This document shows positions 1 to 6,821 of a stretch of 23,191 nt of DNA, piece after piece. Source of the DNA: Clostridia bacterium (GTDB lineage: Bacteria > Bacillota > Clostridia > Oscillospirales > Acutalibacteraceae); the NCBI GenBank assembly GCA_900770165.1, contig CAAGJJ010000040.1, forward strand, positions 1 through 23,191. The letters run 5' to 3'. Both the position numbers and the translations under genes were made by a program. A model generated the notes under the pieces. It was not told where the DNA came from. It was given only the letters and a program-made list of their open reading frames with translations, and did no database searches. Position 1 is the first letter of the stretch. Every line of letters begins with the position of its first letter.

Positions 1-30
1 AACAAATAATCTAAACTTACGCGGTTGGCA

Positions 31-109
31 ATCGCACTTACACGTTTTACGTGTAGCGATGATTATAGGGCTTTGCCCTCTTATGAAATACCACGCGTTT
101 GACGCGTGG
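31..109. repeat. Three consecutive perfect hairpins
   Basis: Three inverted repeats follow one another: 31-60 (outer stem ATCGC/GCGAT, a 3-base bulge at 36-38, inner stem TACACG/CGTGTA, loop TTTTA), 67-79 (AGGGC/GCCCT with loop TTT) and 91-109 (CCACGCG/CGCGTGG with loop TTTGA). They are far richer in G and C than their surroundings. None is followed by a clean T-run, so they are not convincing terminators. They could be a palindromic repeat element or part of the 3' region of a gene lying before the window. No gene is supported in 1-283. Confidence 0.55.
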
Positions 110-172
110 ATGTTTATTTATTTGCAGATATTTTATTATTAAACTGTTTTGAATATTTATTTTCTGGTATAC

Positions 173-201
173 TTGACAGAAGAATAAATACATGTTAACA
201 T
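173..201 (+). promoter_or_regulatory. Promoter of the rplU-prp-rpmA operon
   Basis: A perfect -35 TTGACA (173-178), a 17-base spacer and a -10 TAACAT (196-201) preceded by an extended-minus-10 TG (193-194). Transcription should begin near 207, leaving a leader of about 75 nt before rplU. Confidence 0.75.
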
Positions 202-207
202 AATGAA

Positions 208-283
208 GCCGCATATTGTAGGTTTTAAAGTGAGTTTTTCCACCTTCAGTAGCGAGATTATAAATAAGGCAGGTGCCTAGGAA
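208..283 (+). promoter_or_regulatory. Structured L21 leader RNA
   Basis: The untranslated leader of rplU resembles the conserved L21 leader of Firmicutes, recognised from memory rather than by a covariance search. Two exclusive pairings can be drawn. AGGT at 220-223 can pair with ACCT at 242-245. Alternatively CACCT at 241-245 can pair with AGGTG at 271-275, which is the likely ribosome binding site of rplU. The second fold would hide the binding site, consistent with feedback control by the ribosomal protein. Confidence 0.6.
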
Positions 284-592
284 ATGTATGCAGTTATAGA
301 AACAGGCGGAAAGCAATATAAAGTTGAAAAGGGCGATATTATCTTTGTAGAAAAGCTTTCAGCAGAAGAAGAGTCCAAGGTGAATTTTAAAGTTGTAGCA
401 GTTAATAATGATAAAAAATTAACTGTTGGTGCACCTTATGTTGATTCGGCAACAGTTTCAGGAAAAGTTTTAAAGAATGGTAAGGCAAAAAAAATAACAG
501 TGTTTACCTATAAACCTAAGAAAAATGAAAAACGTAAAATGGGTCATCGACAACCATATAGCAAAGTTGAAATTTTAGAAATTAAGGCTTAA
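284..592 (+). CDS. rplU: 50S ribosomal protein bL21
   Basis: This 102-residue protein is a complete bL21, a component of the large ribosomal subunit that binds 23S rRNA. The N-terminus MYAVIETGGKQYKV and the C-terminal basic segment around GHRQPYSKVEI are diagnostic. Length is normal for the family. The ATG at 284 is preceded by AGGTG at 271-275, which can be sequestered in the leader fold. It is first in an operon with prp and rpmA, the usual Firmicutes order. The gap to prp is only 8 nt, so the two are probably translationally coupled. Confidence 0.97.
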   Translation: MYAVIETGGKQYKVEKGDIIFVEKLSAEEESKVNFKVVAVNNDKKLTVGAPYVDSATVSGKVLKNGKAKKITVFTYKPKKNEKRKMGHRQPYSKVEILEIKA

Positions 593-600
593 ATGTTACT

Positions 601-924
601 ATGATAGCAGCTTATTTTTTCACTGCAAAAAATGGAGATTTATTAGGGTTTAGTATAAGCGGGCATGCAGAATGGGGTATTTCTGGAGATGATATTGTTT
701 GTTCAGCAGTATCTTCAGCAGCTTTCATGACAGCAAATACAATCACAGATATTATTGGAGTTAGTGCAGATGTCACTATAGATAAAACGGGATCTATGAT
801 ACTAAAAATTTCTCCTAACGATTCTTACAGATGCAGAGAAATATTATTAGGCTTTAAGCTTCATATGGTTATTCTCGAAGATCAGTATCCTGAAAACATT
901 AAAGTTAATTATACGGAGGTGTAG
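601..924 (+). CDS. prp: Ribosomal-processing cysteine protease Prp
   Basis: This 107-residue protein belongs to the Prp (YsxB) family, found between rplU and rpmA in Firmicutes. Prp removes the short N-terminal extension of L27. The expected catalytic dyad is visible: His in SGHAEWG (about residue 22) and Cys in DIVCSAVS (about residue 34). Length matches the family. The ATG at 601 has no strong Shine-Dalgarno; an AAGG at 584-587 lies inside the end of rplU, so coupled translation is likely. The substrate is encoded immediately downstream and carries a matching cleavage site, which supports the assignment. Confidence 0.93.
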   Translation: MIAAYFFTAKNGDLLGFSISGHAEWGISGDDIVCSAVSSAAFMTANTITDIIGVSADVTIDKTGSMILKISPNDSYRCREILLGFKLHMVILEDQYPENIKVNYTEV

Positions 925-928
925 TATT

Positions 929-1201
929 ATGCTTAGAATAGATATTCAATTATTTGCTCATAAAAAAGGAATGGGTTCAACAAAAAATGGCCGTGATTCA
1001 GAATCAAAAAGACTTGGTGTTAAACGTTCAGATGGTCAGTTTGTATTAGCAGGTAATATACTTGTTAAACAAAGAGGAACTCATATACATCCAGGCGAGA
1101 ACGTAGGAAGAGGATCTGACGATACTCTATTTGCTCTTATTGACGGTAAAGTTAAATTTGAGCGTAAGGGAAAAGATCGTAAATGTGTTAGCGTTTATTA
1201 A
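929..1201 (+). CDS. rpmA: 50S ribosomal protein bL27, precursor form
   Basis: This 90-residue bL27 sits near the peptidyl-transferase centre of the large subunit. The body AHKKGMGSTKNGRDSESKRLG is typical. It is preceded by a nine-residue extension, MLRIDIQLF, and the junction IQLF/AHKKG matches the known Prp cleavage site, so the mature protein should begin at Ala10. The Shine-Dalgarno GGAGGTG at 915-921 abuts the prp stop codon, with the ATG at 929. A strong terminator follows, making this the last gene of the operon. Confidence 0.97.
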   Translation: MLRIDIQLFAHKKGMGSTKNGRDSESKRLGVKRSDGQFVLAGNILVKQRGTHIHPGENVGRGSDDTLFALIDGKVKFERKGKDRKCVSVY

Positions 1202-1226
1202 GTTGAAAAATAAACAAGGATTATTA

Positions 1227-1256
1227 AAGGTACCGATAATATCGGTACCTTTTTTA
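1227..1256 (+). terminator. Terminator of the rplU operon
   Basis: Stem GGTACCGAT (1229-1237) pairs perfectly with ATCGGTACC (1241-1249) around a 3-nt loop, extended by A-T pairs, and is followed by TTTTTT. Confidence 0.92.
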
Positions 1257-1299
1257 AATAGAATAACTATGTATAGTAAATATTCAAATATGTATTTTA

Positions 1300-1328
1300 T
1301 TGAAAATTGGTAGAATTTGTGATACAAT
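1300..1328 (+). promoter_or_regulatory. Promoter of the AGCS symporter gene
   Basis: TTGAAA (1300-1305), a 17-base spacer and TACAAT (1323-1328), with an extended-minus-10 TG at 1320-1321. The predicted leader is about 37 nt and contains no riboswitch-like structure that I can see. Confidence 0.7.
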
Positions 1329-1371
1329 AACAAAATAACAATTTATTTTTCTAAATGGGGTGTTTAGCTAG

Positions 1372-2778
1372 ATGAGATTAAATATAGAATCGTTTGATGG
1401 AATATTAAGCTCTGTAAATAGCTTTTTGTATGCGAACCTATTAATTGTTATGTTAATTTCGTGTGGACTTTATTTTTCAATTAAAACAAGGTTTGTACAG
1501 TTTAGACTTATTCCAGATGCATTAAAATCATTGGTTGAAAAATCTGGTGATGGAAAAATATCATCATTTCAAGCATTAATGATATCTACAGCTTCAAGAG
1601 TTGGCACTGGAAATATTGCAGGAATAACTGCTGCTATTGTTCTTGGAGGGCCAGGAGCCGTATTTTGGATGTGGCTAATGGCTTTAATAGGAGGAGCTTC
1701 TGCATTCATAGAGAGTACATTAGCTCAAATTTATAAAACAAAACACGGAAATGAATTTAGAGGAGGACCATCTTATTATATACAAAAGGCTTTGGGGCAA
1801 AGATGGTTAGGAATAATTTTTTCTATTTTACTTATTGCTTGTTTTGCCTATGGTTTTAATGGTTTGCAAGCATATAATATATCATCATCAATGGAATACT
1901 ATATTAGTAATTATTCAGAAACTATATATCCTTTGGTTGTGGCAATTGTACTTTCTGTGTTAACAGGATTTATTATATTTGGTGGAGTACATAGAATAGG
2001 TTTTATATCTTCAGTGTTAGTACCTATAATGGCTATATTATATATCGGTGTTGGAATTTTTATTACTTGTACTAATATTACTAAACTTCCATCTATGTTT
2101 GCTAGTATTTTTAGTAGTGCATTTGATTTTCGTTCAATATTTGGGGGATTTGCCGGTAGTTCAATTTTAATTGGGATAAAGAGAGGACTTTTTTCTAACG
2201 AAGCTGGTATGGGAAGTGCTCCAAATGCTGCTGCCACTGCAGATGTATCTCATCCTGTGAAGCAGGGTATGGTTCAAGTGGTATCTGTTTTTATCGATAC
2301 AATAATTATTTGTACAACAACAGCATTTATGGTACTGCTGTCAGGTGTAGACCTTGACTGTGGATTGAATGGTATACCTCTTGTTCAACAAGCTATTAGC
2401 AATCAAATAGGGCAAATTGGTATTCATTTTGTAACTATATCAATATTTTGTTTTGCATTTACTTCAATAATAGGAAATTACTGTTATGCCGAGTCTAATA
2501 TATTATTTATAAAAGATAATAAATTATTTTTAAATATTTTTAGAGTAAGTTGTATAGTGGCAGTATTTTTAGGTGCACAGGCTGATTTTAATACTGTTTG
2601 GGATCTTGCAGATGTATTAATGGGATTAATGGCTATTGTTAATATAATAGCAATTGTAATATTGGGCAATAAGGCGATAAAAGCATTACAGGATTATATT
2701 AAACAAAAGAAAGAGGGCAAAGATCCTGTATTTGTAGCTGCTGATGTTGGAATTGATAATGCAGAAGTTTGGAAGTAA
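1372..2778 (+). CDS. Sodium:alanine/glycine symporter (AGCS family)
   Basis: This 468-residue integral membrane protein is an alanine or glycine:cation symporter of the AGCS family (AlsT/DagA/GlnT type), importing a small amino acid with Na+. Family signatures include SRVGTGNIAGITAAIVLGGP near residues 74-93, FRGGPSYYIQKALG near 129-142, and KRGLFSNEAGMGSAPNAAAT near 269-288. About ten hydrophobic segments are evident. Length is typical. A GGGGTG at 1357-1362 serves the ATG at 1372. It is transcribed alone, with its own promoter and terminator. The substrate (alanine, glycine or glutamine) cannot be decided from sequence by eye. Confidence 0.92.
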   Translation: MRLNIESFDGILSSVNSFLYANLLIVMLISCGLYFSIKTRFVQFRLIPDALKSLVEKSGDGKISSFQALMISTASRVGTGNIAGITAAIVLGGPGAVFWMWLMALIGGASAFIESTLAQIYKTKHGNEFRGGPSYYIQKALGQRWLGIIFSILLIACFAYGFNGLQAYNISSSMEYYISNYSETIYPLVVAIVLSVLTGFIIFGGVHRIGFISSVLVPIMAILYIGVGIFITCTNITKLPSMFASIFSSAFDFRSIFGGFAGSSILIGIKRGLFSNEAGMGSAPNAAATADVSHPVKQGMVQVVSVFIDTIIICTTTAFMVLLSGVDLDCGLNGIPLVQQAISNQIGQIGIHFVTISIFCFAFTSIIGNYCYAESNILFIKDNKLFLNIFRVSCIVAVFLGAQADFNTVWDLADVLMGLMAIVNIIAIVILGNKAIKALQDYIKQKKEGKDPVFVAADVGIDNAEVWK

Positions 2779-2838
2779 GATTATTTGTAATAATTTTACA
2801 GTATATATTAAGAATGCATTAGTAATAATATTATTAAG

Positions 2839-2916
2839 CCTTTATTAAATAAAGGTTTATCATCTAAATAGATGAATATGTATTTTAATGCATATTAGCG
2901 TTTGCTATGCATTAAA
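2839..2916. repeat. Cluster of three hairpins before the terminator
   Basis: Between the AGCS stop codon and its terminator lie three inverted repeats: CCTTTAT/ATAAAGG (2839-2845 with 2849-2855), CATCT/AGATG (2861-2865 with 2870-2874), and an 11-bp stem TTTAATGCATA/TATGCATTAAA (2884-2894 with 2906-2916). None has a T-run. They may fold the 3' end of the AGCS mRNA or be a relic of a palindromic repeat. The stretch 2779-3093 has no gene. Confidence 0.5.
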
Positions 2917-2922
2917 CAATTT

Positions 2923-2963
2923 AACCGTTAACCTGTTCTTAAAAGGTTAACGGTTTTTCTTTT
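2923..2963 (+). terminator. Terminator of the AGCS symporter gene
   Basis: A perfect 12-bp stem, AACCGTTAACCT (2923-2934) with AGGTTAACGGTT (2944-2955), a 9-nt loop and a trailing TTTTTCTTTT. Confidence 0.93.
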
Positions 2964-2993
2964 ATAATGCAAAACATATTTAGAGGTTGATAA

Positions 2994-3022
2994 TTGACAA
3001 AAAGCGCATGTTATGGTACATT
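2994..3022 (+). promoter_or_regulatory. Promoter of the SLC1-type symporter gene
   Basis: TTGACA (2994-2999), 17-base spacer, TACATT (3017-3022) with an extended-minus-10 TG at 3014-3015. It lies 31 bases after the preceding terminator and about 70 bases before the next start codon. Confidence 0.75.
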
Positions 3023-3093
3023 CAATAGAGATAAATGGAATTTTATTTTTATAAATTATTACATAAGTTTTATAGTGTTGATTGGAGGATATA

Positions 3094-4320
3094 ATGAAGA
3101 AAATTGGTTTGGTACCAAAAATTGCAATTGGAATAGTTTTAGGAGTATTAATAGGATCTTATTTGTCGGTAACAGTTATTAGAATTACAGTAACATTTGC
3201 GACATTATTTGGTGAATTTTTAAAGTTTATTGTACCATTAATGATACTTGCATATGTAATTATGGGTATTGCAGATTTGTCGCAAGGTGCAGGTAAACTT
3301 TTAGGAATAACAACAGTACTATCGTATACTTCTACAATTGTTGCGGGATTTTTAGCGTTTATAGTGGCAATAAATTTATTTCCAAGTTTTATAGATTCAA
3401 CAGTTCTAACGTTAATAGGAAATCCCGAAGAAGGAAGATTAGCACCGTTTTTTAAAATAGATATACCTCCAATTTTAGATGTTACGTCAGCCCTTGTTTT
3501 TTCATTCATAATGGGACTTTGTATTAGTACTATGAAGGGAAACAAAATAGGATATACGTGTTATAATTTTTTCTCTGAATTTTCAGAAATAATAACTAAA
3601 GTTTTAAATACAATTATAGTTCCCTTATTGCCATTATTTATATTAGGAACATTTGCTAATATGACTTATAGCGGTGAAACAGTTGCTATTGTTTCTGTAC
3701 TGTGGAAAGTGTTTGCTATTGTAATTTGTTTGCATCTATTGTATCTTACAGCAATGTTTTTATTTGCAGGAGGGTTAGCTAAAAAAAATCCTTTTAGGTT
3801 AATTAAAAACCAAGTGCCAGGATGGCTAGCAGCTGTTGGAACACAGTCATCAGCAGCATGTATACCAGTGAATATAGGATGTGCAGAGAAAAATGGAACT
3901 TCTAAAGAAATTAGAGAGTTCGTTATACCACTTTGCTCAACTATACATATGGCTGGAAGTATTATAACAATTACAAGTTGTGTGACGGCTGTTTTAATGA
4001 TATTTGACATGCCATATGATTTTAAAACTATGTTTCCACTAATTTTGGCATTAGGGGTTGCAATGGTAGCTTCACCTGGTGCACCAGGCGGGGCTATAAT
4101 GTCAGCTTTACCATTTCTTCCTATAGTTGGAATTAATTCTGAAGGGGCAATTGCTAGCTTATTGATAGCTCTTTATATAACTCAGGATAGCTTCGGTACT
4201 GCTGCAAATGTTTCAGGAGATAATGCAATTGCTGTAATGGTAGATGTTATTTATAAAAAATTTATTAAGAAAAGCAGTAAAACAAACATAGAAGAAGTTT
4301 GTGAAGAAATGAATACATAA
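3094..4320 (+). CDS. Dicarboxylate/amino acid:cation symporter (SLC1/DAACS)
   Basis: This 408-residue membrane protein belongs to the glutamate/dicarboxylate:cation symporter family (GltP/GltT/SstT fold). Visible family features are the serine-rich re-entrant loop TQSSAACIPVNIGCAEK (about residues 250-266), the second hairpin-loop segment SPGAPGGAIMSALPFLP (about 329-345), and the late GTAANVSGDNAIAVMVD segment. The usual PVTL-type motif reads PVNI, so the substrate may not be glutamate. The start is the ATG at 3094: the in-frame TTG at 3082 overlaps the Shine-Dalgarno GGAGG (3084-3088), which is correctly spaced only for 3094. Monocistronic. Confidence 0.9.
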   Translation: MKKIGLVPKIAIGIVLGVLIGSYLSVTVIRITVTFATLFGEFLKFIVPLMILAYVIMGIADLSQGAGKLLGITTVLSYTSTIVAGFLAFIVAINLFPSFIDSTVLTLIGNPEEGRLAPFFKIDIPPILDVTSALVFSFIMGLCISTMKGNKIGYTCYNFFSEFSEIITKVLNTIIVPLLPLFILGTFANMTYSGETVAIVSVLWKVFAIVICLHLLYLTAMFLFAGGLAKKNPFRLIKNQVPGWLAAVGTQSSAACIPVNIGCAEKNGTSKEIREFVIPLCSTIHMAGSIITITSCVTAVLMIFDMPYDFKTMFPLILALGVAMVASPGAPGGAIMSALPFLPIVGINSEGAIASLLIALYITQDSFGTAANVSGDNAIAVMVDVIYKKFIKKSSKTNIEEVCEEMNT

Positions 4321-4324
4321 AAGT

Positions 4325-4358
4325 ATAAGTCCGAAATAAAAATTTCGGACTTATTTTT
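4325..4358 (+). terminator. Terminator of the SLC1-type symporter gene
   Basis: Stem AAGTCCGAAAT (4327-4337) with ATTTCGGACTT (4342-4352), loop of 4 nt, then ATTTTTAC. The T-rich tail touches the end of the transposase remnant that begins at 4357. Confidence 0.9.
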
Positions 4359-4512
4359 ACTTACCCTTGATTCTTTTATTATAATAATTTATATAGTCAA
4401 TTAGTTTTTTCTTAAATTGTTCTATTAATTCAAACTCTTAAAAGTAAAAAAGTTCTGATTTCAACAAACCAAAGAAATTTTAAATGTAGGAATTATCACC
4501 TATGTAACCCAA
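4357..4512 (-). pseudogene. IS3-family transposase, C-terminal remnant
   Basis: Reading the minus strand in one frame gives a degenerate transposase tail with two in-frame stop codons: GDNSYI, stop, NFFGLLKSELFYF, stop, EFELIEQFKKKLIDYINYYN and KRIKGK. This is the end of an IS3-family (IS150-like) DDE transposase, corresponding to the GNCYDNSVMENFFGLLK region seen intact in the complete element at 7445-8245. The catalytic Glu is lost at the first stop. The piece begins in mid-protein and continues directly from the AbiEi-like reading frame. It may be the missing 3' part of the remnant at 5205-5950. Confidence 0.8.
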
Positions 4513-4923
4513 TTTTTTGTAAACTTTAATTTTTCTGCCTAAAGGAGACAACGCTTCTTTTATGCCAAGATTATATATTTTATTTACTGAACACCTAATT
4601 TTTAAAAGCTCATTTTTGCTTTTTAAATGATAACCACGGGGAAAAGTCATTTCATATTTTATTGGTGTTCTATCAGACATTTTGTGGATATAAAGGGCAG
4701 TACCATGGAAAAATATACCTTTTTTATATTTGCATTGCAATGTGTACATTTCGTCTTCCCAGACTTCAGGTAAAGAATAAATACCTCTGTCTATGCGGAC
4801 AAGTAGGCCTTTGTCTGTCATTATCTTTAGATATATTCTAGGGATTTTTGCTGTTGTTATTTCTGATGAAGTTATTATGCCATCCTTTTTTGTGCCATTG
4901 ATAATATAGTTTTTTAATAATTT
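4513..4923 (-). pseudogene. Truncated AbiEi-type antitoxin / regulator
   Basis: The minus-strand frame reads DGIITSSEITTAKIPRIYLK, then TDKGLLVRIDRGIYSLPEVW, and later KKGIFFHGTALYIHKMSDRT. This is the winged-helix and linker pattern of AbiEi antitoxins (type IV toxin-antitoxin), which repress their own operon. The frame is open from 4926, but no usable start codon follows the Shine-Dalgarno GAGGTG (4937-4932). The first internal ATG is at 4821 and would remove the DNA-binding helix. The C-terminal domain is missing: after GRKIKVYKK the frame runs into transposase sequence and stops at 4480. No AbiEii toxin partner is present. Homology is good; function is very unlikely. Confidence 0.75.
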
Positions 4924-5004
4924 ATGTTAATCACCTCTTTTACAATTACACTTTATTATTATATATAAATAACGTGCAATTATAAATAACTATGATATAT
5001 AAAG

Positions 5005-5205
5005 GCAAAAATCTGTTGTTTTCCAGGGTACGCAAGTATCTGTAATCAAGATAAAATAAAAAAAGACTGCAAAAAGAAATAATAAATTTAATCGAAAATT
5101 ACGGTGTTACCGAGTTTTACAACGGTGGTAAAGGAAATTTCGACTGATTGTGTGCACAATGTGTTGATGAACTTAGTAAGGATTATTCTTTTATAAAGTT
5201 ATACC
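5005..5205 (+). pseudogene. SLOG-family (DUF1273-like) protein, broken
   Basis: Translating in two frames gives AKICCFPGY, then RLQKEIINLIENYGVTEFYN followed by GGKGNFD, a TGA stop (5145-5147), and LCAQCVDELSKDYSFIKLYL. This matches the small Rossmann-like SLOG proteins that begin CFTGHR and carry FYNGGKGNFDWLC, a putative nucleotide-binding fold. The stop replaces the usual Trp codon, the frame shifts in the A-rich run near 5058-5064, the CFTGHR motif is altered to CFPGYA, and there is no start codon. The sequence ends where the IS remnant begins (about 5205). It is divergent from the AbiEi fragment. Confidence 0.65.
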
Positions 5206-5950
5206 TGTTTCATGCTGATATTGCCATCATTGATCGGTATGCATGATCAATCCATTTACAGAGAGAAAGCACTTAAACGCCTTTTTAAGAATATCCTTAA
5301 TTTGCTCCATGTTTGGATTGAGAGAAAGAGTGTAAGAAATAATTTCATTTGCGTTCATATCCAAGATGAATGATATATAGCATTTTCATCACAACAAAGA
5401 GAACTGCGACATATCCGTCGTCCACTTTTGCATCAGCTTCTATGTGATGAAATTTCTGTTGATGATATTGTCCGCAATTTTGCCAACATTGCCTCTGTAC
5501 AAATGATATTTTCCATTGAGACGCTTTCCAGCCAACCCGAGTTGGCTCATGATACGCTGAATATGTTTATGGTTGACTCGAAAGTCTCGGTTCAAAAGTT
5601 CCTGATATACTCGTATTACGCCATATCTCCCTCTATTTTCTTCAAAGATTGCAATAATTTTGATCGATATATCCACATTTCTCTCTTGTACTTTATCTGT
5701 TTTTCCAATCTTAAAGTAGTATGTTGATTTTGATAGCTTCATTGCTTCTAGCAAGTACTTTAGAGCATATCCTTATTTACGGAGTTTCTTGGTGAGCGCT
5801 GTTTTTTCGTCTTGAGTTGCGCTGCATATATCTCTTCTCTCAAGATGATTTTTTTTATGACAGCAATTTCTGTTCTCAGTCTCTCGTTTTTTCACGTTCT
5901 GACGGTACAACTTTTTTTTTCATTTCAGACTCCTTGGGCGGTTGTCCTTT
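5205..5950 (-). pseudogene. IS3-family transposase, N-terminal and central remnant
   Basis: On the minus strand this decays from an IS3-family (IS150-like) OrfB. In order: ALTKKLRK, stop, GYALKYLLEAMKLSKSTYYF; the open stretch 5754-5440 with the HTH_21-like segment GRYGVIRVYQELLNRDFRVN; KWTTDMSQFSL (first catalytic Asp region); DMNANEIISYTLSLNPNMEQ; and LIMHTDQ, stop, WQYQHET (second catalytic Asp region). Several frameshifts and stops separate the blocks. A C-terminal region with the catalytic Glu is absent here but a matching piece lies at 4357-4512. Inactive. Confidence 0.85.
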
Positions 5951-5996
5951 GATGAAAATAATTTAATTACACCGTGTTCTAAACAATTATCACTCT

Positions 5997-6089
5997 ATGT
6001 GTGATAAAAAAATTCCATACAAAGAAATAAAAAGGATAATTGATGAACAAAATCAAGGCAAGATCCTCCATTGCCCAAAATATTTTTAG
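5997..6089 (+). CDS. Very small ORF, unrecognised
   Basis: An ATG at 5997 opens a 30-residue frame beginning MCDKKIPYKEIKRIIDEQ and ending ILHCPKYF. No clear Shine-Dalgarno precedes it and I recognise no family. The residue mix looks protein-like rather than random, so it may be the decayed N-terminus of a larger gene. Low confidence that it is translated. Confidence 0.2.
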   Translation: MCDKKIPYKEIKRIIDEQNQGKILHCPKYF

Positions 6090-6272
6090 GTAAAAAAATT
6101 AAGCACTGACAGTCCTACTAAATTTACATCGAATATAATAAATACGAGTTTTTTTGTAACGGATAGTATCAGTTGAAAATTCACGCATTAAGAAATAACA
6201 GTAAAATAAAGGTATTTTTAAATTACACTTATGTATGAAATGTGTGTAATTTCAAGTCGATTCACATTAAAG

Positions 6273-6340
6273 TTTGTCAAATTTGTCAATATTAAGTGAT
6301 TAACTTTCATTTTATAATGATATAAGTGATTCATTTTATA
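6273..6340 (+). promoter_or_regulatory. Upstream region of the LRR gene with two direct repeats
   Basis: Two copies of TTTGTCAA sit side by side (6273-6289). Further on, AAGTGATT...TCATTTTATA occurs twice (6294-6316 and 6323-6340). A TATAAT lies at 6313-6318, with no good -35 at 17 bases. The repeats may be regulator sites. The rest of 6090-6353 is AT-rich with nothing recognisable. Confidence 0.4.
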
Positions 6341-6353
6341 TAAGGAGGACTTT

Positions 6354-6731
6354 ATGAAAGTTACATTTAAAAAAATTATAAGTACATGTTTATTTATGAT
6401 ACCTGCATTCAGTATGTCATTAATTGCTCATGCTTCTAAATCTGATGACGGTCATTTAACTATTAATAGTAATAAAGACTTTGATATCATTAGCAAGATT
6501 TCTAAATATAACATTGAATCTGTAACAATTAAAGATGGTGTTACATACATTGGTAAAAATTCATTTAAAGGTTTTACTAATCTAAAAAATGTTACCATTT
6601 CAAACAGTGTAAAGGAGATTGGTGATGGTGCATTTTCAGGCTGCACGGGCTTAAAAGAAGTAACTGTCCCCAAAAGTGCAAAGGTTGATGATAATACATT
6701 TGATGAAAACACCACAGTACATAGAAAATAA
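6354..6731 (+). CDS. Small secreted leucine-rich-repeat protein (BspA-like)
   Basis: This 125-residue protein has a signal peptide (KKI basic start, hydrophobic core to about residue 22, probable cleavage after AHA at about 27). About one and a half LRR_5/BspA-type repeats follow: SVTIKDGVTYIGKNSFKGFT, then KNVTISNSVKEIGDGAFSGC, then KEVTVPKSAKVDDNTF. It has no membrane anchor, LPXTG, cell-wall domain or catalytic domain. Typical BspA-like proteins are much longer, so this is either a minimal secreted protein or a cut-down relic. A strong AGGAGG (6343-6348) precedes the ATG at 6354. Its terminator has been split by the IS element downstream. Confidence 0.8.
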   Translation: MKVTFKKIISTCLFMIPAFSMSLIAHASKSDDGHLTINSNKDFDIISKISKYNIESVTIKDGVTYIGKNSFKGFTNLKNVTISNSVKEIGDGAFSGCTGLKEVTVPKSAKVDDNTFDENTTVHRK

Positions 6732-6753
6732 AACCACATTTCATACATAAAAA

Positions 6754-6765
6754 GACACCTAATAA
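6754..6765 (+). terminator. Left arm of the LRR-gene terminator, split by an IS
   Basis: GACACCT (6754-6760) followed by AATAA is the ascending arm. Its partner AGGTGTC followed by TTT lies at 8315-8324, beyond the IS element. Joined with one copy of the TAA duplication the site reads GACACCTAATAACAGGTGTC plus TTT, a 7-bp stem with a 6-nt loop. Confidence 0.7.
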
Positions 6766-6821
6766 TGTCCCGACCCCCAAAAGTTAGCCCAAAATCTAAC
6801 GATAGGGAGGTCGGTTTATTC

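Noticed and set aside
1257..1371. Riboswitch before the AGCS symporter (for example glycine type)
   Set aside because: The leader after the promoter is only about 37 nt, too short for an aptamer.
3082..3093. TTG at 3082 as start of the SLC1-type symporter
   Set aside because: It overlaps the Shine-Dalgarno GGAGG at 3084-3088, which is correctly placed for the ATG at 3094.
2994..3182. 62-codon frame before the SLC1-type symporter
   Set aside because: It begins in the -35 box of the promoter, has no ribosome site and overlaps the start of a clear gene in another frame.
5428..5727. 99-codon plus-strand frame
   Set aside because: It is the antisense of the IS3-family transposase remnant, which has recognisable protein similarity on the minus strand.
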